Positions 1 through 6,697 are shown, counted from the first letter of the stretch. The stretch is 6,807 nt of DNA from Candidatus Aminicenantota bacterium (GCA_030615975.1 JAUWYH010000084.1:1-6807), one strand, 5' to 3'. The notes: generated from the letters alone by a model not told the origin. A program made the numbers and translations.

Positions 1-70
1 CCAGCGCTATAATTATATTTTCCGTTTTAATATAGACGAGAAAGTTTTACTTTTAACAGAAAACAGATAA
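1..70 (+). CDS. C-terminal end of a probable D-aminoacylase paralogue (partial, 5' end outside window)
   Basis: An open frame runs from the left edge (first whole codon at base 2) to a TAA stop at 68-70, giving 22 residues that end in DEKVLLLTENR. The complete D-aminoacylase gene at 3853-5556 ends in SGEVLLLTENK. Bases 42-70 match bases 5528-5556 at 27 of 29 positions, in the same codon frame and with the same TAA stop. One difference is a silent Leu change (TTA/TTG) and the other is Arg/Lys. Upstream of base 37 the two diverge quickly, and after the stop they share nothing obvious. The simplest reading is the tail of a second, related amidohydrolase gene on the same strand. A short copied DNA segment is the alternative. 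No active-site region is present, so the function is inferred from the tail alone. Confidence 0.6.
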   Translation, partial: QRYNYIFRFNIDEKVLLLTENR

Positions 71-173
71 TTAGAGTTTCCCTAAAAATTATGTTTCAAA
101 GAGGTTTCGCTGCTAGATGCTAAAATGGCATGACTCTCTAGATTGACTAAACGAAAGTAGCATTTCTAAGTTT
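71..173. other. Short convergent intergenic region, no clear terminator
   Basis: This 103-base stretch separates two convergent stops. I looked for a stem followed by a T-run on both strands. The best structure is a weak interrupted pairing (CTAG and ATGC arms) at roughly 114-142, with no T-tract behind it. I do not call a terminator. Confidence 0.4.
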
Positions 174-3100
174 TTAAATATTAAACCAGTAGCTTATTTT
201 TAAAAGAAAGACATTATCGGAAGCAGAACTGAAGAGGCTCTGAAGGTCATTTCTTAGGGAGAGAGTGCCAACATTGGCATAATTATGTATGCCGTTTGAC
301 CAGACGAGAAACAGAATAGATCCAGGAAGATATTCCCACCTTATAACAAGATTCAAACGGAATTGCCTGAAGTTAAAATCAGGATCATCAAAGAAAATCT
401 CTTTCCCTTCTGTCCATGGGAGAAAGAGATGATAATAGCCATTCTGAAGAGATATCTCATTGCTTTCAAGAATGTGCCAGCGATCTGCATAATCTTTAGC
501 TCGAGGCTGGATGACTTCTTTAAATTCGCTGTAGTGCCCAGCTGAAACAAAAGGCTGGCTGTAGAGCTGAAGACTGAGGTTTGGGGTAAGTGTGTAATTG
601 ATTCTTAAAGTTAACGATACCGTAGTTTGGTCGATACGACTGAGAATATAATGATCTTGATCCTCTGAGCTTAATTCCGTCACATACTGAAGCCTTTGGA
701 ATCCGTCATTAAAGCTTGGCGAAAAGCTGATATGAAGATTACTGAAAGGGCGAATATTAAACTCAGATGATAGACGATAGGATCTTGCACCATCCTCAGA
801 GGCCGTGACATTCCCGCGGACGTTAAAGAAAAAGTCTTTCCTGGAATCAGTCCTGAAACTTCCTCCAAATCTCCAGGTTACGGGCGTAATAACAGCAGGC
901 CCCCCTCGGAGATGATCAATTTTAAGGTGTTCACTTTCACGGCTGAGGTCTAAATTGACACTCCAATAATTGAGAAACCGAAAATCGAAACGGAGCCTTT
1001 CTCTATGATCTAAATGAGTGAGGAAGTAATCCCAATCGTTCGATAGGCTAAAGCTGATATCATAGTCTCTGAATACCTTTCCTGGTTTGAACTCTTTGTA
1101 ACTCACCTGGATGTGCTGGCTGATCCAGTCTGCATATCTCAAATAGCCCATGTCATTGACTTCAAATCCAGGGCTTCTTGCCATGCCTGAGATTGACCAG
1201 CGCCAGTGCCCTCCTCCTATTTTGCTCAAGCTAAAAGAGGTGGAGAAACCGGAGAGAGAAGTTCGATCAGGATCAAGTTCTAAATGAGGGGCATCAGGTC
1301 TTTGGTAATAGCGGGTAGATGATTGTTGTGCTTGTAGTATAGCTTCTTTGCTGCCAAGGATATGGCTCCCAACGAATAGACCTGAAACTTCATAAGTATC
1401 TTTTGCCCAGCGATGGCGGAAACTGAAGCCCCCTGTGTAAGCTGCTTTCCTGAGGAAGTTTAAGCTTTCCTCTTCGATCCTTCTGTGAATCGCTGTGAAA
1501 ATCATCCCTACAGCACTCCTCCCGTTTCTGAATTCTTTCTCTGCTCTTCCAAGAAAATAGTTTGTGAGAGGCTCAACCGTCTCTTCTGTTCTTTCCCCCT
1601 CCCAAGAAATCAGGCTAGCTTGTTCTCTTCCGGTTAGAGCTTCCATCAGCCCGATAGACCAACCTTGAGCTGTTTTCCCGGTTAATTTAAAAGCGCCTAG
1701 GATGGTTGTGTTTTCTGGGATATGGGAATATTGGGCTGAAGATGGATCGCCTTGAGGAGCCCTCCCGATCCTCCGCGAGTAAAAAAGGGATTCCCTGCCA
1801 CCGATACCACCAACGGGAAAGCTCAGGATATTCTTTCCCTCGATGAAAAACGGCCTTTTCTCGGGGAAGTAAGTCTCAAAGGCAGTGAGGTTAACCTGAG
1901 CCGGGTCTGCCTCGACCTGACCAAAATCAGGATTGAAAGCTGCATCCAGAGTTAAGTTACTGCTCACTCCATACTTGAGATCAAGACCAAGGTTAGCTAG
2001 ATAGCTTGATCCTGTTTGGAAAGGATTGCCTTCTTCTTTAGGTTGGAAAGAACTCCTTCCCATAGTATAAGGAAGAAATTGAAGCCTTTTCGGTGCTGGA
2101 ATTCCTGTAATTCCTTTCAAATCGCCAAAAAGGCTGACAAACCTTGGGACTCCTTTAGGAACATGGCGCCAGTAGCTTGTCTCGTTTCTCCTGGCGATAA
2201 CTCGGCTTGCCTGGAATCCCCACGTTTGGAATTCCTTCTCAGGAAACCTGATTTGGCTGTAAGGGATCCTGAATTCAGCTATCCAACCCTGTTCGTCTTG
2301 TGAGACTTCCACATCCCAAACTCCATCCCAGTCATCATCTTGTCTATGATCATTGGACCAGTAGACATCCCTTTTAACCCCGCAAGGATTGACGGCAAAT
2401 TCAAAAGCAGTCAGGTGGTCATGGTAGCTGTCGACATAGATTCTTATCCAATCTGAGGGGCATTTGGAATCTCTTCGGGCCAAGATCGCTTTGATTTTTT
2501 CAGGGTTTGAATCAAAAGCATGAACTCCGATGTAAACAGAATCTTCGCTGAAGAAAACCCTCACTTCTGTTCTTTCTGTAGCAGGCGTTCCTTCAACGGG
2601 TTCATGTTGAGTGAAATCAGTCAGGACCGAAGCCTCTTCCCACGTAAATTCATCAAGTTTCCCATCAATTTCAATGGAGCCTTGACTTAAAATAGCGGCT
2701 TGAGCGATTCTCTCTTCAATAGAAAAATGGTCTAAACTTGGTCTTTGTTCTTGTTGAATAATTGCTTGATTTTTTTGATTAGATGGTTGAATTTTTAGCT
2801 GGTCTTGAGTATGAAGTGCCTCTTTTAGAATCTTTTTTATATCTTCTAATTTCTCATTTATCTTCTCTATAGACTCTTTAATCTCCGTGATCTGTTTTTC
2901 TAATCTATCTGAGTTTTCCTTTTCTAGAACAACCCTCGGCTGTATTTCTTTCTTCCAAAACATCACTTTCAACCCACCTTGGATTCTCTCGATTTTGTAA
3001 AGGGGAATTTGCTCTTTTAGATCAAAAACCACTCTGGCAATATCAGTTTTAAACATCCCTGTTCTGATGGCCTGGATTTCGCGGTCATTAACTTCAATAT

Positions 3101-3359
3101 AACGGCTGGTTTGAATATCTTCTATGTCAAACAAATCGATGACTACTCGATTAGGATAGCGCAACTCGAAAAGGCGGTGATAGCTGTAAGGATTAAGAAT
3201 AATCTTAACTTCAATGATGTTTTGCCCCCTGGAGAGAACAATATCTTTCAAAACGCCCGGCTGTTTAGAGCCGCTCTTTTCGCTTGAGAAAGAGAGGACT
3301 ACAGAGAAAAAGAAAAGCAGGAGCAGGAAACAGAAAAAGCAAATTCTTCTTTTAATCAT
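174..3359 (-). CDS. AMIN / coiled-coil / CBM9-like / DUF5916 outer-membrane beta-barrel protein
   Basis: This is a predicted outer-membrane protein of unknown biochemical role, 1061 residues long. In order it has a signal peptide (MIKRR, then a long Phe/Leu-rich core to about residue 25); an AMIN-like beta domain at about 36-136; a coiled coil at about 143-183; a Gln-rich linker; a CBM9/DOMON-like domain at about 224-411 (opening IEIDGKLDEFTWEEA); and a DUF5916 region to the C-terminus. The DUF5916 signature NPDFGQVEADP, followed by FPEKRPFFIEG, lies at about 476-508. The tail is rich in alternating aromatic strands, as expected for a beta-barrel. I chose the ATG at 3359: GGAG lies 6 bases upstream of it, and MIKRR is a normal signal n-region. 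The ATG at 3371 would add an acidic MEHG and has only an AGGA 12 bases away. AMIN domains are known to bind peptidoglycan in amidases and secretins; a cell-wall tether role here is inference. The gene is divergent from the D-aminoacylase gene. Confidence 0.88.
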   Translation of the reverse strand: MIKRRICFFCFLLLLFFFSVVLSFSSEKSGSKQPGVLKDIVLSRGQNIIEVKIILNPYSYHRLFELRYPNRVVIDLFDIEDIQTSRYIEVNDREIQAIRTGMFKTDIARVVFDLKEQIPLYKIERIQGGLKVMFWKKEIQPRVVLEKENSDRLEKQITEIKESIEKINEKLEDIKKILKEALHTQDQLKIQPSNQKNQAIIQQEQRPSLDHFSIEERIAQAAILSQGSIEIDGKLDEFTWEEASVLTDFTQHEPVEGTPATERTEVRVFFSEDSVYIGVHAFDSNPEKIKAILARRDSKCPSDWIRIYVDSYHDHLTAFEFAVNPCGVKRDVYWSNDHRQDDDWDGVWDVEVSQDEQGWIAEFRIPYSQIRFPEKEFQTWGFQASRVIARRNETSYWRHVPKGVPRFVSLFGDLKGITGIPAPKRLQFLPYTMGRSSFQPKEEGNPFQTGSSYLANLGLDLKYGVSSNLTLDAAFNPDFGQVEADPAQVNLTAFETYFPEKRPFFIEGKNILSFPVGGIGGRESLFYSRRIGRAPQGDPSSAQYSHIPENTTILGAFKLTGKTAQGWSIGLMEALTGREQASLISWEGERTEETVEPLTNYFLGRAEKEFRNGRSAVGMIFTAIHRRIEEESLNFLRKAAYTGGFSFRHRWAKDTYEVSGLFVGSHILGSKEAILQAQQSSTRYYQRPDAPHLELDPDRTSLSGFSTSFSLSKIGGGHWRWSISGMARSPGFEVNDMGYLRYADWISQHIQVSYKEFKPGKVFRDYDISFSLSNDWDYFLTHLDHRERLRFDFRFLNYWSVNLDLSRESEHLKIDHLRGGPAVITPVTWRFGGSFRTDSRKDFFFNVRGNVTASEDGARSYRLSSEFNIRPFSNLHISFSPSFNDGFQRLQYVTELSSEDQDHYILSRIDQTTVSLTLRINYTLTPNLSLQLYSQPFVSAGHYSEFKEVIQPRAKDYADRWHILESNEISLQNGYYHLFLPWTEGKEIFFDDPDFNFRQFRLNLVIRWEYLPGSILFLVWSNGIHNYANVGTLSLRNDLQSLFSSASDNVFLLKISYWFNI

Positions 3360-3365
3360 TCCGTG

Positions 3366-3369
3366 CTCC
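3366..3369 (-). promoter_or_regulatory. Ribosome binding site deciding the DUF5916 gene start
   Basis: On the minus strand GGAG is followed by six bases and then the ATG at 3359. It lies inside the codons of the upstream in-frame ATG at 3371, so it favours the shorter protein. Confidence 0.55.
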
Positions 3370-3428
3370 ATTCTAGCCCAAATTCCTGTTTAGTTTTGAG
3401 TCTTTTTTTGAGGAAATATTCACTCTTT

Positions 3429-3457
3429 AAATTACTAAAAAATATAGATGATATCAA
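3429..3457 (-). promoter_or_regulatory. Candidate sigma-70-type promoter for the DUF5916 gene
   Basis: Reading the minus strand, TTGATA (3457-3452, five of six to TTGACA) is followed by a 17-base spacer and TAATTT (3434-3429), which keeps the three most conserved -10 positions. Transcription would begin near 3422, giving a leader of about 60 bases. The region is AT-rich, so chance matches are likely. Confidence 0.35.
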
Positions 3458-3507
3458 CATATTTCTGGATTTTGTCAGCATTTCATTCTCCGTGATGGCA
3501 AGTAAAC

Positions 3508-3521
3508 GATCAGGCTGGGTG
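3508..3521 (+). repeat. Left arm of a 14-bp perfect inverted repeat
   Basis: GATCAGGCTGGGTG here is the exact reverse complement of CACCCAGCCTGATC at 3710-3723, across 188 bases. The hairpin GTGTTT-CGA-AAACAC (3519-3533) overlaps its right end. A shorter outer pair also exists, CCGTGA at 3490-3495 and TCACGG at 3754-3759, but a six-base match can arise by chance. Confidence 0.75.
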
Positions 3522-3709
3522 TTTCGAAAACACGCAGGATTTCCCGAGCGAGGCAAATATTTTTTTCTCATTTTGCCAAGGCTAGTGGGTGAAAAAACTG
3601 TTCCATCACTTATCAGTCTTATTAAGGTCGTTGTTAGTCTATTAAAACCACTCAAACAATTCAAGTTAGCGACTCAGTATGAAGGCTGAACGGGCACGGT
3701 TTTATCCAT

Positions 3710-3723
3710 CACCCAGCCTGATC
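3710..3723 (-). repeat. Right arm of the 14-bp perfect inverted repeat
   Basis: CACCCAGCCTGATC pairs exactly with the left arm at 3508-3521. The bases immediately outside and inside the arms do not extend the match, and I see no target-site duplication flanking the 216-base unit, so a mobile-element origin is not demonstrated. Confidence 0.75.
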
Positions 3724-3770
3724 CATGTTTGTGGCGTTAGAAGCCTATCTCTGTCACGGAAAAAAAGATG

Positions 3771-3800
3771 CTTACACATACTCAGTTGATTATATATAAT
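3771..3800 (+). promoter_or_regulatory. Candidate promoter of the D-aminoacylase gene
   Basis: A perfect TATAAT at 3795-3800 is preceded, after 18 bases, by CTTACA at 3771-3776 (four of six to TTGACA). Transcription would start near 3807, giving a leader of about 46 bases before the ATG at 3853. No second start signal or attenuator structure is visible in that leader. Confidence 0.45.
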
Positions 3801-3840
3801 GAGCCGTATATGATAAAAAAACCAAATAGAATTTCAAAGA

Positions 3841-3847
3841 AAGGAGG
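3841..3847 (+). promoter_or_regulatory. Strong Shine-Dalgarno site of the D-aminoacylase gene
   Basis: AAGGAGG ends five bases before the ATG at 3853. An out-of-frame ATG at 3849-3851 sits too close to the site to compete well, so the start at 3853 is secure. Confidence 0.8.
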
Positions 3848-3852
3848 GATGT

Positions 3853-5556
3853 ATGTATAAGCGTTGGCTAATAATTTTCAGTGCATTGATAGTTGTGGTG
3901 TTTTCTTTTACTGTATGTTCTCAAATAGAAGTTGGAAAGTTTGACATTCTTATAAAGAATGGAAAGATTGTTGATGGCACAGGCAATCCATGGTTCTATG
4001 GTGATGTCGGAATCAGAGGGGATAAAATCGTCGAAATGGGAAATCTCGCTAGAAAAACAGCCGATAAAATCATAGATGCTAAGGGACTGGTTGTCTCTCC
4101 CGGATTTATCGACATGCACACCCACTGTGACAGCGACTTGGGAAAACCTTCGTCCAATGCGAATCTCAACTATATGACTCAAGGTGTGACCACGGTTGTG
4201 ACGGGTAACTGCGGTGATTCGATATCATTAAAAGTAGCGGCAACGAAGGCAAAATGGGAAGATCAAGGCATTGGAACAAACGCTGTCTTTCTGGTAGGTC
4301 ATGGTACGATCAGAAAAACTGTCATGGGCACGGAGCCGCGCGAAGCAACACGCGAGGAAATTGAAAAAATGAAGTCGATTCTCCACAAGGCGATGGAGGA
4401 GGGTGCCTGGGGTATGAGTACGGGGCTTCAGTCCATCCCAGACCGGTTTGCCACAACAGAGGAAATCATTGTTTTAACAAAGGTGGTTGGAGAGTTTGGC
4501 GGGATTTTCACCAGCCATCAACGCAGCGAGGAAAAATACATGGTTGAAGCCACCCAAGAGACCATCAGAATCGGCAGAGAGACCGGGGTGCATGTCAATA
4601 CGGCCCATATAAAAGCAGGAGGAAAGAGCAATTGGGGAAAGATGAAGAAAGCTAGCAGATTGATAAACGAGGCTCGATCTCAAGGAATTTATATGACAGC
4701 AGACTTGTATCCTTATGATAAGGCAGCAGTGGGTTCGATTGAACAAAATTTTAATATTCCGAACGATATGGAGCCATTGGCAGAACTGAGAGAAAAAATG
4801 AGGGATAGGGATCTGCCAGAGATGGAGAGGCAGCAGTTTAGAGAGCAGTATGCGGAAGAGCTGGTTAAGGCTCTTTCTGATCCGGTCAAACGAGAGCAGA
4901 TCAAGAAATTAACTACCGAAGGGGCTCCTGATCAAAGCAATTTTGCTGTGATGTATGGATGGGACTCTTTTTCTATTGTAACCGCGAGGAAAAACACCCA
5001 TCTGATTGGGAAAATCATTTCAGATCTTGCCGAGGAACAAGGGAGAGATCCCTTTGATGTCGCAGCAGACTTATTCATAGAGGAAAAAGATGATGTATTC
5101 ACTTCTGTGGACACCATGTCAGAGGATGACATGAAACATGTCATGATGCAGGACTGGCTGATGTTTTCAAGTGATGGGCGCGCCAGACCGATTAAGAAGA
5201 AGATAGATAAACCTACGCCTGGCCATCCTCGCTATTTCGGAAGCTTCCCCAGAGCACTCCGCAAGTATGTGAGAGAAGAGAAGGTTTTGACCCTGGAGAA
5301 TGCTCTCAGGAAAATGAGTTCTCTGCCTGCCTCATTCCTGAAGATGAAGGATAGAGGGCTGTTGGTAAAGGGATTCAAAGCGGACATTGTTATATTCGAC
5401 CCCAAAACAATCAGGGATAATGCCACATACGCTGATTCGCACCAGTACAGCAAAGGCATCGAATACGTGATCATCAATGGGAAGATAAGCATAGAAAATG
5501 GTGAATATAATGGTGATCTCAGCGGGGAAGTTTTGCTTTTAACAGAAAACAAATAA
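3853..5556 (+). CDS. Exported N-acyl-D-amino-acid deacylase (D-aminoacylase), amidohydrolase superfamily
   Basis: The family hydrolyses N-acyl-D-amino acids to a D-amino acid and a carboxylate using zinc in a TIM-barrel fold. The 567-residue protein shows the full residue set: His89 and His91 in DMHTHCDSD, Cys120 in TGNCG, His222 in TSHQRSE, His252 in NTAHIKAGG and Asp441 in FSSDG. These correspond to His67, His69, Cys96, His220, His250 and Asp366 of the Alcaligenes enzyme. The family C-terminal motifs GHPRYFGSFPRALRKYVRE (457-475) and KGFKADIVIFDP (506-517) are present. Residues 1-21 form a signal or anchor helix ending at Cys22, but FTVC is a poor lipobox. The protein is about 80 residues longer than the Alcaligenes enzyme, mostly in a charged, helix-rich stretch between His252 and Asp441 (about 305-360). 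That interval is also where the known enzyme carries a lid-like insertion. The gene is divergent from the DUF5916 gene. Dihydroorotase-like or dipeptidase-like activity is less likely. Substrate preference cannot be read from the sequence. Confidence 0.92.
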   Translation: MYKRWLIIFSALIVVVFSFTVCSQIEVGKFDILIKNGKIVDGTGNPWFYGDVGIRGDKIVEMGNLARKTADKIIDAKGLVVSPGFIDMHTHCDSDLGKPSSNANLNYMTQGVTTVVTGNCGDSISLKVAATKAKWEDQGIGTNAVFLVGHGTIRKTVMGTEPREATREEIEKMKSILHKAMEEGAWGMSTGLQSIPDRFATTEEIIVLTKVVGEFGGIFTSHQRSEEKYMVEATQETIRIGRETGVHVNTAHIKAGGKSNWGKMKKASRLINEARSQGIYMTADLYPYDKAAVGSIEQNFNIPNDMEPLAELREKMRDRDLPEMERQQFREQYAEELVKALSDPVKREQIKKLTTEGAPDQSNFAVMYGWDSFSIVTARKNTHLIGKIISDLAEEQGRDPFDVAADLFIEEKDDVFTSVDTMSEDDMKHVMMQDWLMFSSDGRARPIKKKIDKPTPGHPRYFGSFPRALRKYVREEKVLTLENALRKMSSLPASFLKMKDRGLLVKGFKADIVIFDPKTIRDNATYADSHQYSKGIEYVIINGKISIENGEYNGDLSGEVLLLTENK

Positions 5557-5564
5557 ATGCCAAC

Positions 5565-5598
5565 AAGAAGTACATTTTTTTTGAGTTTCTTACTTCTT
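5565..5598. terminator. Weak candidate terminator between convergent genes
   Basis: AAGAAGTA (5565-5572) pairs perfectly with TACTTCTT (5591-5598) across an 18-base loop that contains an eight-T run. On the plus strand the stem is followed by TTTGTTTT. It would serve the D-aminoacylase gene while overlapping the last codons of the TPR gene. The stem is AT-rich and the loop long, so its strength is doubtful. Confidence 0.3.
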
Positions 5599-6504
5599 TT
5601 GTTTTAAGCTTTCCAAGAGTCTCTTCACTTCTTCAACTTGAGGAGCATTCGGTTCAAGCTGGAGAAAAGCCTCGAAATGCTTAATAGCCTCATCTTTCAT
5701 TTCTTTTTTGGAATAAAGATAGCCCAAAAGAAAATTGACATAAGCGTGATCTGGGCGAAAGCTGTATGCCTGCCTTAATTTTTCTAATGCTTCGTCTGTC
5801 TTATTTTTTTTAATCAATGTCTTGGCTTTTTCGAAATTGATATCAGCCAGAATTACTTTGGGCTTTGATTCCTCCGGTTTTAACTCGAGAGCTTTCAAAA
5901 GAGCCTTTTCTGCCTCATCATATTTTTGTTGCTGGAGGAGGAGAATTCCCAAGTTCACATAGGCTTCAACAAAATCTTGTTTTAACTCAATCGCCTTGTG
6001 GAAGGCTTGGATAGCTTCGTCAGGCCTGTTCTCTTTGGTTAATTTTACCCCTTTTTCAAAAGATGCAATAGCTTCTTTTTCCAATTTTTGTTGTGAGGTT
6101 TCCTCCTTGGCTAGAATAATTGTAAGTCTCTTAATAATATCAGGATTGAGTTGCAATTCGCCTGTGTAGCTTTTGTATCCCTTTTTTTTAACCGTTAAGG
6201 TGTAGTTTCCTGAAGGTATGAGAGAGGATGAAAATACTCCTTTTTTATTGCTCTTAGAATAAAAAATTTGACCGCTTTCTTCATGCTTTAATTGAATTTC
6301 TGCTTTTGGGATCGGTTTTTTATCGATGTTTAGAACTGTGCCTTCTAATTCTGCCTTTGGTTGCTCCATCGCGCTTCCACAAGAGCTGTCGCATCTTTGG
6401 TTTTCTCGCTCAGTTGCGTTAGCAGAAATATCTCTGGGCATTACTAAAATTACTGAAATTAAACAAATAACTGATAAATACTTAATTGTATTGGCCAGAT
6501 ACAA
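5590..6504 (-). CDS. Exported carboxypeptidase-regulatory-like domain and TPR repeat protein
   Basis: The 304-residue protein is probably periplasmic or surface-facing and is likely a scaffold or binding protein, since it shows no enzyme motif. Residues 1-30 form a signal peptide with a hydrophobic core (about 8-22) and an ANA cleavage motif at 28-30. A carboxypeptidase-regulatory-like beta domain covers about 51-132 (LEGTVLNIDKKPIPKAEIQL, then GNYTLTVKKKGYKSY). Four TPR units follow at about 145-178, 179-212, 219-252 and 253-286, each with the typical Ala/Gly/Tyr positions (for example PDEAIQAFHKAIEL and YDEAEKALLKALELKP). Two cysteines, Cys38 and Cys42, sit just after the signal. The start is TTG at 6504, supported by GAGGAGG five bases upstream; the next in-frame Met is residue 22, inside the signal core. 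The gene is convergent with the D-aminoacylase gene (33 bases apart) and divergent from the next gene. The partner is unknown. Confidence 0.88.
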   Translation of the reverse strand: MYLANTIKYLSVICLISVILVMPRDISANATERENQRCDSSCGSAMEQPKAELEGTVLNIDKKPIPKAEIQLKHEESGQIFYSKSNKKGVFSSSLIPSGNYTLTVKKKGYKSYTGELQLNPDIIKRLTIILAKEETSQQKLEKEAIASFEKGVKLTKENRPDEAIQAFHKAIELKQDFVEAYVNLGILLLQQQKYDEAEKALLKALELKPEESKPKVILADINFEKAKTLIKKNKTDEALEKLRQAYSFRPDHAYVNFLLGYLYSKKEMKDEAIKHFEAFLQLEPNAPQVEEVKRLLESLKQKK

Positions 6505-6509
6505 TTCTT

Positions 6510-6516
6510 CCTCCTC
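6510..6516 (-). promoter_or_regulatory. Near-perfect Shine-Dalgarno site setting a TTG start
   Basis: On the minus strand GAGGAGG is followed by AAGAA and then TTG (6504-6502). A nearby ATG at 6519-6517 overlaps this site and is out of frame, so TTG is the best-supported start. Confidence 0.8.
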
Positions 6517-6571
6517 ATTAAACTTAAATTTCTAAAGTGTTTTTATCTAATCCCATGAGTTCATTTATCAT

Positions 6572-6598
6572 TTATTAAGCTTAATAGTTATGTATCAA
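6572..6598 (-). promoter_or_regulatory. Tentative promoter for the TPR gene
   Basis: On the minus strand TTGATA (6598-6593) is followed after 15 bases by TAATAA (6577-6572), with other AT-rich -10 options two bases further on. The spacing is short and the region very AT-rich, so this is only a pointer. Confidence 0.2.
6573..6586. repeat. 14-bp perfect palindrome in the divergent promoter region
   Basis: TATTAAGCTTAATA is self-complementary and sits between the TPR gene and the right-hand gene, overlapping the tentative promoter of the former. It could be an operator. In AT-rich DNA a palindrome of this size can arise by chance about once in a window this long. Confidence 0.3.
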
Positions 6599-6669
6599 AA
6601 TCTTAACACAGGAATCAAAAAAATAAAACAAACTTAGCAATATATTTTGTTTCTTCTTACCGTATTACA

Positions 6670-6697
6670 TTTTCATTTTCTCTATTTATGATATAAT
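6670..6697 (+). promoter_or_regulatory. Extended -10 promoter of the right-hand gene
   Basis: TGATATAAT (6689-6697) is an extended -10 element (TGn followed by a perfect TATAAT). TTTTCA at 6670-6675 is a four-of-six -35 with a 16-base spacer. Transcription is expected six bases past the hexamer, at 6704, which is the first base of the GTG start codon. Confidence 0.55.

Larger units (their letters stand above)
3360..3852. other. 493-base divergent intergenic region with inverted repeat, no convincing gene
   Basis: The region lies between the starts of the DUF5916 gene (left) and the D-aminoacylase gene (right). Two mutually antisense open frames of about 100 codons cover most of its left half. 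Neither has a ribosome binding site or a recognisable product, and both overlap the start of the DUF5916 gene. What can be supported is a candidate promoter on each side, a small hairpin GTGTTT-CGA-AAACAC at 3519-3533 and a perfect 14-bp inverted repeat (separate entries). The stretch from about 3490 to 3760 looks less AT-rich than its flanks and could be a degraded element or a non-coding RNA. I recognise no RNA family in it. Confidence 0.5.

Noticed and set aside
1752..2303. Plus-strand open frames inside the DUF5916 gene
   Set aside because: They are antisense to a conserved coding region including the DUF5916 signature and have no recognisable product.
3371..3371. Upstream ATG at 3371 as the DUF5916 gene start
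   Set aside because: It adds MEHG ahead of a normal signal peptide and lacks a well-spaced ribosome site, whereas the ATG at 3359 has GGAG six bases upstream.
3356..3689. Two overlapping, mutually antisense open frames of 102 and 108 codons
   Set aside because: Neither has a ribosome binding site or a recognisable domain, both overlap the DUF5916 gene start and share the same DNA on opposite strands. A decayed gene cannot be excluded, but nothing supports a call.
3789..3800. Palindrome ATTATATATAAT overlapping the D-aminoacylase -10 element
   Set aside because: It is made only of A and T around the TATAAT box, so self-complementarity is expected by composition.
3868..5552. Several minus-strand open frames of 63-106 codons within the D-aminoacylase gene
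   Set aside because: They are shadows of a well-supported gene whose catalytic motifs are all on the plus strand.
6326..6535. Plus-strand open frame across the TPR gene start
   Set aside because: It is antisense to the signal peptide and ribosome site of the TPR gene and resembles no protein I recognise.
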